A stretch of DNA of 10,061 nucleotides from Methanobacteriota archaeon (GCA_005878665.1 VBLR01000085.1:1-10061), one strand, 5' to 3'. Shown: positions 1-6,458, counted from the first letter of the stretch. The notes: generated by a model not told the origin, from the sequence alone. A program made the numbers and translations.

Positions 1-949
1 CCTTCTCGTCCTCGGTCACCAGGTTAATGAACGCGTCCTCCAGCGTGGTCTCCGAGATGTAGATCGACGACACCGTCAGGCTGAGTCGGTCCGCAAGGCG
101 GTAGATCTCGGGGATCACAGCCTCCGGCCGCGTCGTCGTCACCCGATAGGCGCCGGAGCCTTCATCCCGGCCGAACCGGCTCACGGACGCGGAGGAGGAC
201 AGGGCGGAGGCCATCTCCGACGAGGTCCCTTGAAGGAGCTTGAACTCGACCGCCTTCGCGCTCCCGAAGCGCCGCTTCAGGTTTTCCGGCGTGTCGATTT
301 GCACGATCCGGCCTTGGTTAATCACGGCAATCCGGTTGCAGAGGTACTCGGCCTCTTCCAGGATGTGGGTCGTGAAGAAGATCGTGAGACCCTGTCGCAC
401 GCGTTCCTTCAGGTAGTCCAGCACGCTCCGACGGACGATCGGATCCAACCCCACCGTCGGCTCGTCGAGGAACAGGAGATCCATGTCGTGGATGAACTCG
501 CGGGCGACCTGGAGCCTGCGACGCTGGCCCGCGGACAGGTCAACCGTGGGCATCTTTCGGAACTCCTCCATCTCGAAATGGCCGATGAGCTCGTCGATCC
601 GCCGACGGCGCTCGGCCTTCGGGACGTTCCAGATGAGACCGTAAATGTCCATGCTGGTCTCGACGTTCAGCCCCTGATCGAAGCTGTCCTGTTGCTGGAC
701 GACACCGATCTGCGCCCGAATCTTGCGACCTTCGGTCTTCAGGTCATGTCCGAGCACGGTCGCGCGGCCCGAGGTCGGGGGGAGGAGGGTCGTGAGCATC
801 TTGATCGTCGTGGTCTTCCCGGCGCCGTTTGGACCGAGGAATCCGAACACCTCGGAGCGGGCGATGTCGAACGAGACGCGATCGACCGCGACCTTGTCGC
901 CGAAGTGCCGCGACAATTCATCGACGCGGACGACCTGCTCACGGACCAT
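1..949 (-). CDS. ABC transporter ATP-binding protein, DrrA-type (3' end cut by window edge)
   Basis: This is the nucleotide-binding subunit of an ABC exporter. It would hydrolyse ATP on the cytoplasmic side to drive a separate permease that is not in the window. About 316 residues are visible and the frame is open to base 1. Motifs in order: Walker A GPNGAGKTT (39-47), Q-loop around residues 85-87, signature LSAGQ (138-142, an Ala variant of LSGGQ), Walker B LLFLDEP (158-164) and H-loop His195. A C-terminal extension after about residue 225 matches the accessory domain of the daunorubicin-resistance (DrrA) subfamily. The ATG at 949 is preceded by GAGGT about 9 nt upstream on the minus strand. 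It lies 77 bp downstream of the L40e gene on the same strand and may be read through from it. DrrA-type pumps move drugs, lipids or unknown compounds; the substrate cannot be told. The ATPase assignment is firm. Confidence 0.93.
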   Translation of the reverse strand, partial: MVREQVVRVDELSRHFGDKVAVDRVSFDIARSEVFGFLGPNGAGKTTTIKMLTTLLPPTSGRATVLGHDLKTEGRKIRAQIGVVQQQDSFDQGLNVETSMDIYGLIWNVPKAERRRRIDELIGHFEMEEFRKMPTVDLSAGQRRRLQVAREFIHDMDLLFLDEPTVGLDPIVRRSVLDYLKERVRQGLTIFFTTHILEEAEYLCNRIAVINQGRIVQIDTPENLKRRFGSAKAVEFKLLQGTSSEMASALSSSASVSRFGRDEGSGAYRVTTTRPEAVIPEIYRLADRLSLTVSSIYISETTLEDAFINLVTEDEK

Positions 950-1026
950 GACCGATGAACCTCGCTCGTTTGACTCCAGAAACTCAGGTGTCCCCGCTAC
1001 CGGGACTCAGGCACCCAGGCGGGCGC

Positions 1027-1176
1027 CTACTCCTTCCGTGCCTCTTTAGCCTTCGGGCGCAGCTCCCGGCTCCCGCACTTGCGACAACGGGTCGCGCGCA
1101 TCGCGTTCCGAGCGTAGCACTGCATGCAGATCATCTTGAAGAGTCGGCGTCGCTCGGCCTCGGGAAAGCGGGCCAT
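1027..1176 (-). CDS. rpl40e: Ribosomal protein L40e (eL40), 49 aa
   Basis: This is a small zinc-ribbon protein of the archaeal large ribosomal subunit. The frame begins MARFPEAERRR and carries two CxxC pairs, C17-x2-C20 and C31-x2-C34, which would hold one zinc. The core ATRCRKCG and the following LRPKAKEARKE tail match archaeal eL40, whose usual length is about 48-52 residues. The ATG at 1176 gives the typical MARFPEA start, and the TAG is at 1027-1029. No clear Shine-Dalgarno precedes it; the GTPase stop codon lies only 23 bp upstream on the same strand, so it is probably expressed from the GTPase transcript, possibly by translational coupling. The family call rests on motif spacing plus overall resemblance and is strong. 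Confidence 0.93.
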   Translation of the reverse strand: MARFPEAERRRLFKMICMQCYARNAMRATRCRKCGSRELRPKAKEARKE

Positions 1177-1199
1177 TGCCGCGGCGAACCGGCGGCGGC

Positions 1200-1775
1200 T
1201 TATGAAGGCTTCGCCAGTGGCACGTTAGTGCCGGGCAAGCGCAGCTTCGCGATTTCGGTTGCTAGACGGAGGAACGCATCCTCCACGTTCTGCCCGCTTT
1301 TCGCGGACGTCAGGAGATACGTGCAGCCGAAGGTACTCGCCATCTCCGCGAGCTCGGCGACGCCGAACTGCGCCTCCGCGGTAAGATCGGCCTTGTTCGC
1401 GACGAGCACCACGGGGACCTTGCCCGCGACGCCCTCCACGGCTTCGATCCATCCCGTCAGGACCGGCAACGTGTTGCGTCGCGTCAAGTCAGCCACCGCG
1501 AGAATTCCCTGTGCGCCGTTGAAAAACGAGTCGCCCAGCAGTTGTCGAAACCCGACATGCCCGATGATGTCCCATATCGCCATGTGGATGTCGACCTGTG
1601 CGTGCCGCTCCGGTACCTCGACCCGCATCGTCTTCTTTTCCACCTTCGCCCCCAGGGTCCGGATGTACTTGTCGTCGAACTGGTCGAGGACGTACCGCCG
1701 AATGAGAGACGATTTCCCGACGCCACGTTCCCCAACGAGGCAGATTTTCGATTTGAGCAGATAGGGTTCGGTCAT
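1200..1775 (-). CDS. Ras/Rab-like small GTPase
   Basis: This 191-residue protein is one complete small GTPase domain, a GTP-driven molecular switch. G1 is GERGVGKSS (15-23), the G2 threonine is T40 in the YIRTLG segment, G3 is WDIIGH (68-73), G4 is NKAD (127-130) and G5 is TSAK (156-159). Eukaryotic Ras/Rab proteins have DTAGQ at G3; here the catalytic Gln position is His73. The stretch between G2 and G3 is about 7 residues longer than in Ras. The C-terminus ends LPGTNVPLAKPS with no cysteine, so there is no prenylation signal, and no membrane segment is seen; it is likely cytosolic unless a partner tethers it. The ATG at 1775 has a GGAAG element about 8 nt upstream. L40e follows after 23 bp. 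Archaeal proteins of this type are common but mostly without a known partner. Family certain, role unknown. Confidence 0.92.
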   Translation of the reverse strand: MTEPYLLKSKICLVGERGVGKSSLIRRYVLDQFDDKYIRTLGAKVEKKTMRVEVPERHAQVDIHMAIWDIIGHVGFRQLLGDSFFNGAQGILAVADLTRRNTLPVLTGWIEAVEGVAGKVPVVLVANKADLTAEAQFGVAELAEMASTFGCTYLLTSAKSGQNVEDAFLRLATEIAKLRLPGTNVPLAKPS

Positions 1776-1793
1776 CGTGGTCTTCCGGACGGC

Positions 1794-1820
1794 AGTCCCG
1801 AGCTTCTGTCCTTCGGGACT
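1794..1820. repeat. Perfect 8-bp inverted repeat upstream of the GTPase gene
   Basis: The arms AGTCCCGA (1794-1801) and TCGGGACT (1813-1820) are exact reverse complements separated by 11 nt. On the minus strand the element ends 18 nt before the GTPase ATG and follows directly after the AT-rich TTAAG that is the best candidate for a TATA-like box. It could be a regulator-binding dyad between the box and the transcription start, or a hairpin in a short 5' leader. There is no T-tract, so it is unlikely to be an intrinsic terminator. The repeat is visible; its function is inference. Confidence 0.55.
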
Positions 1821-1917
1821 TAATCCTTCCTGACTCGTTCTCCGAATTGAGTCCGATAGCGGATCCTTACGGTGCGTTCACCGGTTCCGTCATTGGGAGC
1901 CCGGATCCCGAGCGTCG

Positions 1918-2295
1918 TCAGCGCGTCCGAATTTGAGGTCGCGGGGCCCGAGCGAGAAAGCGGGACCCGGCCCGCGCAATTTGGCAGCCGAGGCAGCCAG
2001 GATGAAACCCGCGCTCAAGCGACCCGGATGCGTACCGCGCGTAGGATTCCGGGCGGAACGGCGGCTTGCCGAGGCGCACGTTGACGGCGTCGTGGAGCCC
2101 TTGCATCCAGACCGTCATCTCGGGTCGGCACCGGGCGCACGGCCAGCCGTCGGCCATGCGATGGAGCGACTTCCAGAGACTCCGCCCGAAGCGGATCTTG
2201 ATAGCCAGCGCTACCGACCGCTTGCCGAATGCGGCACCCGGTGCGACGGTACGAACGGATTCGCTGGCATTCGCCGTGCTCTTCCTCTCCCGCAA
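1918..2295 (-). CDS. Small cysteine-motif protein resembling the Erv/ALR sulfhydryl-oxidase core
   Basis: This frame of up to 125 residues has protein-like features in its middle. FGRSLWKSLHRMADGWPCARC (about 36-56) is followed by WMQGLHDAVNVRLGKPPF (63-80) and a second cysteine pair C101-x2-C104. The order W..LH, then CxxC, then H-(D/N)-x-V-N-x-(R/K)-L-x-K-P resembles the Erv1/ALR family, where the CxxC is the redox centre beside FAD. It is shorter than that family (about 100 residues) and the distances are compressed, so it could instead be a zinc-binding or thiol protein sharing only part of the fold. The start is uncertain. The longest frame begins with TTG at 2295, 27 nt below a TATA-like CCTTATCA; ATG at codon 47 would cut off the conserved-looking W..LH segment. 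The first ~28 residues look unstructured. The GTPase follows after 142 bp on the same strand. Confidence 0.6.
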   Translation of the reverse strand: MRERKSTANASESVRTVAPGAAFGKRSVALAIKIRFGRSLWKSLHRMADGWPCARCRPEMTVWMQGLHDAVNVRLGKPPFRPESYARYASGSLERGFHPGCLGCQIARAGSRFLARAPRPQIRTR

Positions 2296-2318
2296 CGCGG
2301 CCGATATCCCATCATTCT

Positions 2319-2326
2319 TGATAAGG
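2319..2326 (-). promoter_or_regulatory. Possible TATA box for the Erv-like gene
   Basis: On the minus strand this reads CCTTATCA. Its centre is about 27 nt above the TTG at 2295, the spacing expected between an archaeal TATA box and the transcription start. A transcript would therefore begin at or next to the first possible start codon. The match is short and the start codon is TTG, so this is tentative. Confidence 0.3.
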
Positions 2327-2485
2327 AAACCGACGTGCCCTTTCGTTCATCGCGAAAAAGGACCACTCACGGCTACGGAAACCCCGCTCAAGTAGGTTGG
2401 ACAACAACTGTTTTTGCGACCGTCGCGATTCGAGAGGTGTGAAGAAACGGAAGGAGCGGCCTCCTAAGGATTCTCGACCCAAGGA

Positions 2486-2505
2486 GAAGCGCTTCCGCCA
2501 TGGCG
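2486..2505. repeat. Two abutting 10-bp perfect palindromes
   Basis: GAAGCGCTTC (2486-2495) and CGCCATGGCG (2496-2505) are each fully self-complementary and lie directly side by side. Just upstream, AGGAG (2452-2456) pairs with CTCCT (2461-2465). The block sits in the non-coding region about 150 bp before the Rieske oxygenase start. It could be a binding site for dimeric regulators; chance is possible in GC-rich DNA. Confidence 0.4.
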
Positions 2506-2527
2506 GGCGAAAGGGCCGGCGATCCCC

Positions 2528-2549
2528 GCGCGAGCGCAACCGCTCGCGT
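2528..2549. repeat. 8-bp GC-rich hairpin with a CAAC loop
   Basis: CGCGAGCG (2529-2536) and CGCTCGCG (2541-2548) are perfect reverse complements with the 4-nt loop CAAC, extended by a G-T pair (2528/2549). Transcribed, this would be a stable RNA hairpin. No T-run follows on the plus strand, so it does not look like an intrinsic terminator. It may form part of the Rieske leader or an uncharacterised RNA structure. Confidence 0.5.
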
Positions 2550-2657
2550 TGAACCGCTCCACGAGTGCATCGCCCGACGGCGGCTCCCGGCCACCACGGC
2601 ATCTTCATTCGCAGCGAAAACGCCAAATGAATCCTCGGAGTACCGGCCTCGAAACCG

Positions 2658-3890
2658 ATGGAGAAGACCGAGATTCCGAAAGGAGGTGCGCACGTCGAGC
2701 CCGGAGAACACCTCTCGGCCTCGACCCTGTTGACGGGGGAATCTTTCTGGGACGAGGCGACGTTCCATGAGGAACTCGAGCGGTTCTACTTTCGCAGCTG
2801 GCTGAACGTCGGTCGCTCGGACCAAATCCCGAACCCGGGAGATTTTTTCGTGCGGGAAATCGGGAACGAGTCGCTTCTATTCATTCGGGGGGAAGACCGC
2901 GAGATCCGCGGATTCTACAACGTGTGCCGGCACCGAGGGACGCGAATCGTCGGCGTGGCCGAGGGCCAAAAGCTCGGATCCCTCGTCTGTCCGTACCATG
3001 CATGGACCTATTCAGTTGAAGGAAAGCTCGTCGGCGCTCCCCATACGGAGCCACTTGTCGATTTCCGGAGAGAGGATTACGGCCTTCACTCATTCCGGAC
3101 CGGCACATGGGGCGGATTCGTCTGGGCGAACCTGGACGATCTGGCATCCGACCTCCCCGAAGAAATGGGGGAGTTCTTCTCCCGGTTCCGGAGGTTCGCG
3201 TTCGAGGATCTCCGCCTCGGGGCCCGAAAGACCTACGAGGTCGAGGCAAACTGGAAAATCCTCGGGGAGAACTATTCCGAGTGCTACCACTGCGCCCCGA
3301 TCCACCCGGACCTGAACCGGATCACGCATTACACGTCCGGGGCCTACACAGCGTATCTTACGCGGGAACCGCGAGCCCCCAATTTCAACGGCGGCTTCAT
3401 GGAGTTCTCGAAGGACTACACCTCGATGGTTTGGTCCGGCTACACGAAGCGACCGCCGCTCAAGGGGATGACGGAGGAAGACCGGCACCGTGTCGACTAC
3501 TACTTTGTCATCCCGCACATGTTCTTCAGCCTTCACCCGGACTATCTCATGGTCCATCGACTCTGGCCCCGAAGCCCGACTCACACGACCATCGAATGCG
3601 ATTGGTACTTCGACGCGGACGTGATGAAGCAGCCAGACTTCGACCCCAGCGACGCAGTGGACCTCTGGGATCTGATCAATCGCCAGGATTGGTCCGTCTG
3701 TGAACGAACGCAGAAAGGCACCCACTCGCGGGCTTGGAAAGGAGGTCGATTCAGCGCTCAGGAGTCACAAGTCCACGATTTCGAGAGGTATGTCGCGAAA
3801 CGGATGAGGGAGCGCATCGACGCGAAGCGCGCGCCGCGCCGCCAGCGCCGGACTCGTGGACGTCAAGGAAGCCGCCATCGACCCGGGTGA
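2658..3890 (+). CDS. Rieske non-heme iron oxygenase alpha subunit, quaternary-ammonium demethylase-like
   Basis: A 410-residue ring-hydroxylating-type oxygenase that would use O2 and electrons from a partner reductase to oxidise an organic substrate. The N-terminal Rieske [2Fe-2S] domain has C90-x-H92 and C111-x2-H114 (CPYHAW). The catalytic domain has NWKILGENYSECYHCAPIHP (198-217): His211 and His216 would bind mononuclear iron, and D344 in NRQDWSVCERTQKG is the likely third ligand. The residue three before the first His, usually a bridging Asp, is Glu208, as in carnitine monooxygenase CntA; the NRxDW..CE..Q.G ending is also typical of the CntA/glycine-betaine/stachydrine demethylase group. 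The ATG at 2658 puts the usual STLL..SFW..E.F..E motif near residue 22. A GGAGGT inside the frame (2681-2686) has no suitable start codon after it. The last ~25 residues are an Arg-rich tail beyond the usual end. No ferredoxin reductase gene is visible. Substrate unproven; an aromatic substrate remains possible. Confidence 0.9.
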   Translation: MEKTEIPKGGAHVEPGEHLSASTLLTGESFWDEATFHEELERFYFRSWLNVGRSDQIPNPGDFFVREIGNESLLFIRGEDREIRGFYNVCRHRGTRIVGVAEGQKLGSLVCPYHAWTYSVEGKLVGAPHTEPLVDFRREDYGLHSFRTGTWGGFVWANLDDLASDLPEEMGEFFSRFRRFAFEDLRLGARKTYEVEANWKILGENYSECYHCAPIHPDLNRITHYTSGAYTAYLTREPRAPNFNGGFMEFSKDYTSMVWSGYTKRPPLKGMTEEDRHRVDYYFVIPHMFFSLHPDYLMVHRLWPRSPTHTTIECDWYFDADVMKQPDFDPSDAVDLWDLINRQDWSVCERTQKGTHSRAWKGGRFSAQESQVHDFERYVAKRMRERIDAKRAPRRQRRTRGRQGSRHRPG

Positions 3891-3927
3891 ATTCGATTTT
3901 CTCGGGGATCGCCGGTCTTCCCGCGAG

Positions 3928-3933
3928 TTTATG
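3928..3933 (+). promoter_or_regulatory. Possible TATA box for the SRPBCC gene
   Basis: TTTATG in the 89-bp gap after the Rieske stop codon lies about 50 nt before the ATG at 3980. That would place transcription start near 3957 and give a leader of roughly 23 nt containing GGAG. The match is weak; read-through from the Rieske gene is equally likely. Confidence 0.25.
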
Positions 3934-3979
3934 TGTTCCGCAGGATTCGGTCTCTCTTGGAGCAACGCGGGCGGCTGCG

Positions 3980-4870
3980 ATGACCTTCGACTACGACTTC
4001 AGGATGCAGATCGGTACGCCGAGGCCGGTCGTTTTTGAGCGATTGCTTCGGATTGAGCACCTCTCGCGGTGGTTCTGCGGTTGGTGCCGGATTGACCCGA
4101 AAGTCGGCGGCGCGTTCAAGTTTGGCGGGGAAACCTGCATCATCCCGCCCGAGGGGCGATCGTGGGACACGACGATCGGGGAAGGCGAAGTCCTGAGGCG
4201 GTTTGCCTTCACATGGCCGATCCGAGCGTCGAAGACGCGCGTGTCGTACGAGCTCGAAGACGCACCGAGCGACACGGCTCTGCTCCGGGTGCAGCATCTG
4301 GGTGTCCCGTTCCAAGACACGACGTGTGGGAGCGTCCAAGACGCGTGGCGAATGTGCCTTGGAAACCTCAAGTCAATCGCGGAGGGTCGGACCGACAGCG
4401 TCCGGCCGGACCACTCCCCGGTGACCGGCACCGAGCTGCGCCTGACGGTCCTGATCGAAGCGAAGCCGTCGAAGGTGTTCGGCGCGTTCGCCGATCCTGC
4501 CCAGCTCGACAACTGGTCCACGGGCGGTCTGCCTCGCGGCACCGCAACGGTGGAACCGCGGCCGGGCGGGACCTATTCATTCGGCTGGGAGGCTGGGCCC
4601 ATCCAGGTGACAGAGTGGAAGACCGATCAGGACATCGTGCTCCGTTGGTCCCGGCGTGCATCCAGTTTCGTCATCAAGTTCGACTTCGAGGAGAAGGCGA
4701 GCGGCACTGCGATCTATTTCTCCCTGGCGGGGTTCGCCGCGGAAGACGCAGAGGACATCGTGCGTCAGCGTGGGCGATGGTCGGAACTCTTCGTTTGCCT
4801 GAAGAACTTCCTCGAGAGCGGGAGTTCCGGATTCCTGAATTCGTACGAGGACCAGGTGCGCAAGGCCTGA
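3980..4870 (+). CDS. Tandem SRPBCC (AHSA1/START-like) domain protein
   Basis: A 296-residue protein built of two consecutive SRPBCC-fold domains, each a hydrophobic-cavity ligand-binding module. Domain 1 spans about 5-135 (TPRPVVFERLLRIEHLSRWF, then GGAFKFGGE). Domain 2 spans about 150-281 (KPSKVFGAFADPAQLDNWS, then PGGTYSFGWE, ending in WSELFVCLKNFLESG). Both begin with the family pattern in which a 'P..VF..F.....L..W' helix precedes 'GG.Y/F.F'; domain 2 is the more canonical. Single-domain AHSA1 proteins are about 140-160 residues, so this is a duplication or fusion. I chose ATG 3980 because the first strand of domain 1 starts directly after it; the frame is open further upstream but that part overlaps the Rieske gene and has no family features. 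It follows the Rieske oxygenase by 89 bp on the same strand, so a shared small-molecule substrate is conceivable. Function unknown. Confidence 0.85.
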   Translation: MTFDYDFRMQIGTPRPVVFERLLRIEHLSRWFCGWCRIDPKVGGAFKFGGETCIIPPEGRSWDTTIGEGEVLRRFAFTWPIRASKTRVSYELEDAPSDTALLRVQHLGVPFQDTTCGSVQDAWRMCLGNLKSIAEGRTDSVRPDHSPVTGTELRLTVLIEAKPSKVFGAFADPAQLDNWSTGGLPRGTATVEPRPGGTYSFGWEAGPIQVTEWKTDQDIVLRWSRRASSFVIKFDFEEKASGTAIYFSLAGFAAEDAEDIVRQRGRWSELFVCLKNFLESGSSGFLNSYEDQVRKA

Positions 4871-4871
4871 C

Positions 4872-6434
4872 TCATGCGGACCGCAGTTCGGACCAGTCCT
4901 CGAGGACCGCCATCGCGGCGTTGTGGCCGGCCGCTCCCATCACCCCGCCGCCCGGATGCGCCCCAGCTCCGCACAGGTACAGCCCTCGGACCGGGGTGCG
5001 ATACGACGACCATCCCGGGACCGGGCGGAACGAGAACATCTGGTACGGCAAGATGGCGCCGTGGAACACGTCGCCCCGCGTGAGGCCATACTCCTGTTCC
5101 ATCGTGAGGGGAGAGCGCCAGTGCATCGCCACGACCGCTCGGCGGATGTTCGGCGCGTACTGCTCGAGAAGCTCGACGATCCGGTCCGCAAACACCCTCG
5201 CTTCGGTGTCCCAAGATCCGCTCGCGAGATCGAATGGCGCGAACTTCGCGGAGACCGTCAGGCTATGCATCCCGGGCGGTGCGACCGTCGGGTCGTTGGC
5301 CGACTCGATCACGAGTTCCAGAAACGGTTCTCGCGACGGGTGGCCCCGTTTCGCGTCGTCGTAGGCCCGCTCGAGGTAGTCCATCGAGGGCGCCAGGTCG
5401 ATGATCGTCTTGTGGTGCGGCTGAGCCGTCTTGCCGGGAACGGCACGGAAGTCCGGGAGCTCGCGGAGCGCAAGATTCAGCTTGAACGAAGAGGATTCGA
5501 AACGAATCCGCGAAATCGCGCGGACGAACTCCACGGGCAGGTCCTCCGAGCGCAGGAGGCGGAGGAAGGTCCGTTTCGGATCCGCGTTGCTGAGGACCGC
5601 GCGCGCGTCCACTTGCGTCCCGTCGGCCAACAGGACCCCGACCGTTCGTCCGTCCCGCGTGAGGATTCGTGCGACGTCGGCATTCGTCCGAATCTGGGCC
5701 CCGTAGTGGCGGGCGGCTCGCGCGATCGCCTCGGAAATCCCTCCCATCCCGCCGCGAGACCAACCCCACACTCCGTTCACGCCGCCGATGTTCCCGAGGG
5801 TATGGTGGCCCAACACGAATGCAGTCCCGGGGGTCCGAGGCCCCGCCATCGTCCCCGCAACCGCGCTCGTGGCGAGAGATGCCTTCACCTCGTCGGACTC
5901 GAAGAACTCGTCGAGCATGTCCGCGATCGACGTGAAGATGATCCGTCGAAGGAAGTCTTCCGCCTCCGGTGTGCGGACGAACGATACGAGGTCCGCGAGC
6001 GACACGGGCGGCGCGAGCAACGTCGGCTCGACCAGTTCCGCGAACCCGTCCCAAAAACGCGAGTACCGGGGCCATGCCGCGGCATCTTTCTTCGAGAACT
6101 TCGCCATCTCCTTCCGATTCCAATCTTCTTCGTTCCGATAGAGCAAGAAACGCCCGTCCGGGAAGGGCTGGAAGAGGGAAGGATCATAGGCGTGCTCCTC
6201 GAGGCCGAACAATGAGAGGTCGAGGTCGGCCTTGATTTCGGGCCGCAAGAGGCCGCATGTGTAGGCGAGCGTCGAGGCGCGGAACCCGGGGTGAATTTCC
6301 TCCGTGACGCACGCACCGCCCACGATGGAGCGACGTTCAAGGACCAGGACCCGGAGGCCCGCCTTCGCGAGATACGCGGCGGCGACGAGTCCGTTGTGAC
6401 CGCCCCCGACGATGACCGCGTCCATCGACGCCAT
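4872..6434 (-). CDS. COG1233 FAD-dependent oxidoreductase (phytoene dehydrogenase/PYROXD2-like), copy 1
   Basis: A 520-residue flavoprotein of the amine oxidase/phytoene desaturase superfamily. The N-terminus MASMDAVIVGGGHNGLVAAA contains the dinucleotide-binding GGGHNG (10-15), followed by VLVLERR and GGACVTEE. The C-terminus has the second FAD motif, RGLYLCGAGAHPGGGV near 483-498. Length and motifs fit the PYROXD2-like branch of COG1233 rather than carotenogenic CrtI, so a carotenoid role should not be assumed. The frame is open 93 codons further upstream, but that part overlaps the GcvT-like gene. ATG 6434 lies 28 nt below a TATA-like CTTTATCG, matching a leaderless start; ATG 6425 is the alternative. 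It follows the GcvT-like gene by 47 bp on the same strand and ends one base from the stop of the convergent SRPBCC gene. A close paralogue starts at 8772. Confidence 0.9.
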   Translation of the reverse strand: MASMDAVIVGGGHNGLVAAAYLAKAGLRVLVLERRSIVGGACVTEEIHPGFRASTLAYTCGLLRPEIKADLDLSLFGLEEHAYDPSLFQPFPDGRFLLYRNEEDWNRKEMAKFSKKDAAAWPRYSRFWDGFAELVEPTLLAPPVSLADLVSFVRTPEAEDFLRRIIFTSIADMLDEFFESDEVKASLATSAVAGTMAGPRTPGTAFVLGHHTLGNIGGVNGVWGWSRGGMGGISEAIARAARHYGAQIRTNADVARILTRDGRTVGVLLADGTQVDARAVLSNADPKRTFLRLLRSEDLPVEFVRAISRIRFESSSFKLNLALRELPDFRAVPGKTAQPHHKTIIDLAPSMDYLERAYDDAKRGHPSREPFLELVIESANDPTVAPPGMHSLTVSAKFAPFDLASGSWDTEARVFADRIVELLEQYAPNIRRAVVAMHWRSPLTMEQEYGLTRGDVFHGAILPYQMFSFRPVPGWSSYRTPVRGLYLCGAGAHPGGGVMGAAGHNAAMAVLEDWSELRSA

Positions 6435-6458
6435 TGGCGCCGACCGTAACCGCGGGCT

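Larger units (their letters stand above)
2296..2657. other. Intergenic region between divergent genes, rich in inverted repeats
   Basis: This is 362 bp between the Erv-like gene (leftward) and the Rieske oxygenase (rightward). I see no convincing gene: open frames here lack recognisable motifs and have arginine-rich compositions typical of GC-rich noise. It should hold the promoters of both flanking genes. A TATA-like element for the leftward gene lies at 2319-2326. Around 2452-2548 there are several short perfect inverted repeats, listed separately. An AT-richer patch at about 2613-2632 lies 25-45 nt before the Rieske ATG and may carry its promoter, but no good TATA box can be named. Confidence 0.6.

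Noticed and set aside
230..958. Open plus-strand frame of 242 codons.
   Set aside because: It lies antisense to the ABC ATPase, whose Walker A, signature, Walker B and H-loop motifs are all intact. The plus-strand product has no recognisable motif and is a by-product of high G+C.
1795..1820. Inverted repeat before the GTPase as an intrinsic terminator of the Erv-like gene.
   Set aside because: No T-tract follows the stem on the minus strand, and its position at the GTPase promoter suits a regulatory role better.
1933..2442. Plus-strand frame of 169 codons opposite the Erv-like gene.
   Set aside because: The minus strand shows a coherent W..LH/CxxC/VN.RLGKP pattern, while the plus strand shows none.
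2388..2825. Minus-strand frame of 145 codons reaching into the Rieske gene.
   Set aside because: It overlaps the conserved N-terminus of the Rieske oxygenase and shows no motif; its composition looks like GC-rich noise.
4923..6215. Open plus-strand frame of 430 codons, and the related one at 4162-5364.
   Set aside because: Both are antisense to, or out of frame with, the flavoprotein and SRPBCC genes and give Arg/Pro-rich sequences without domains.
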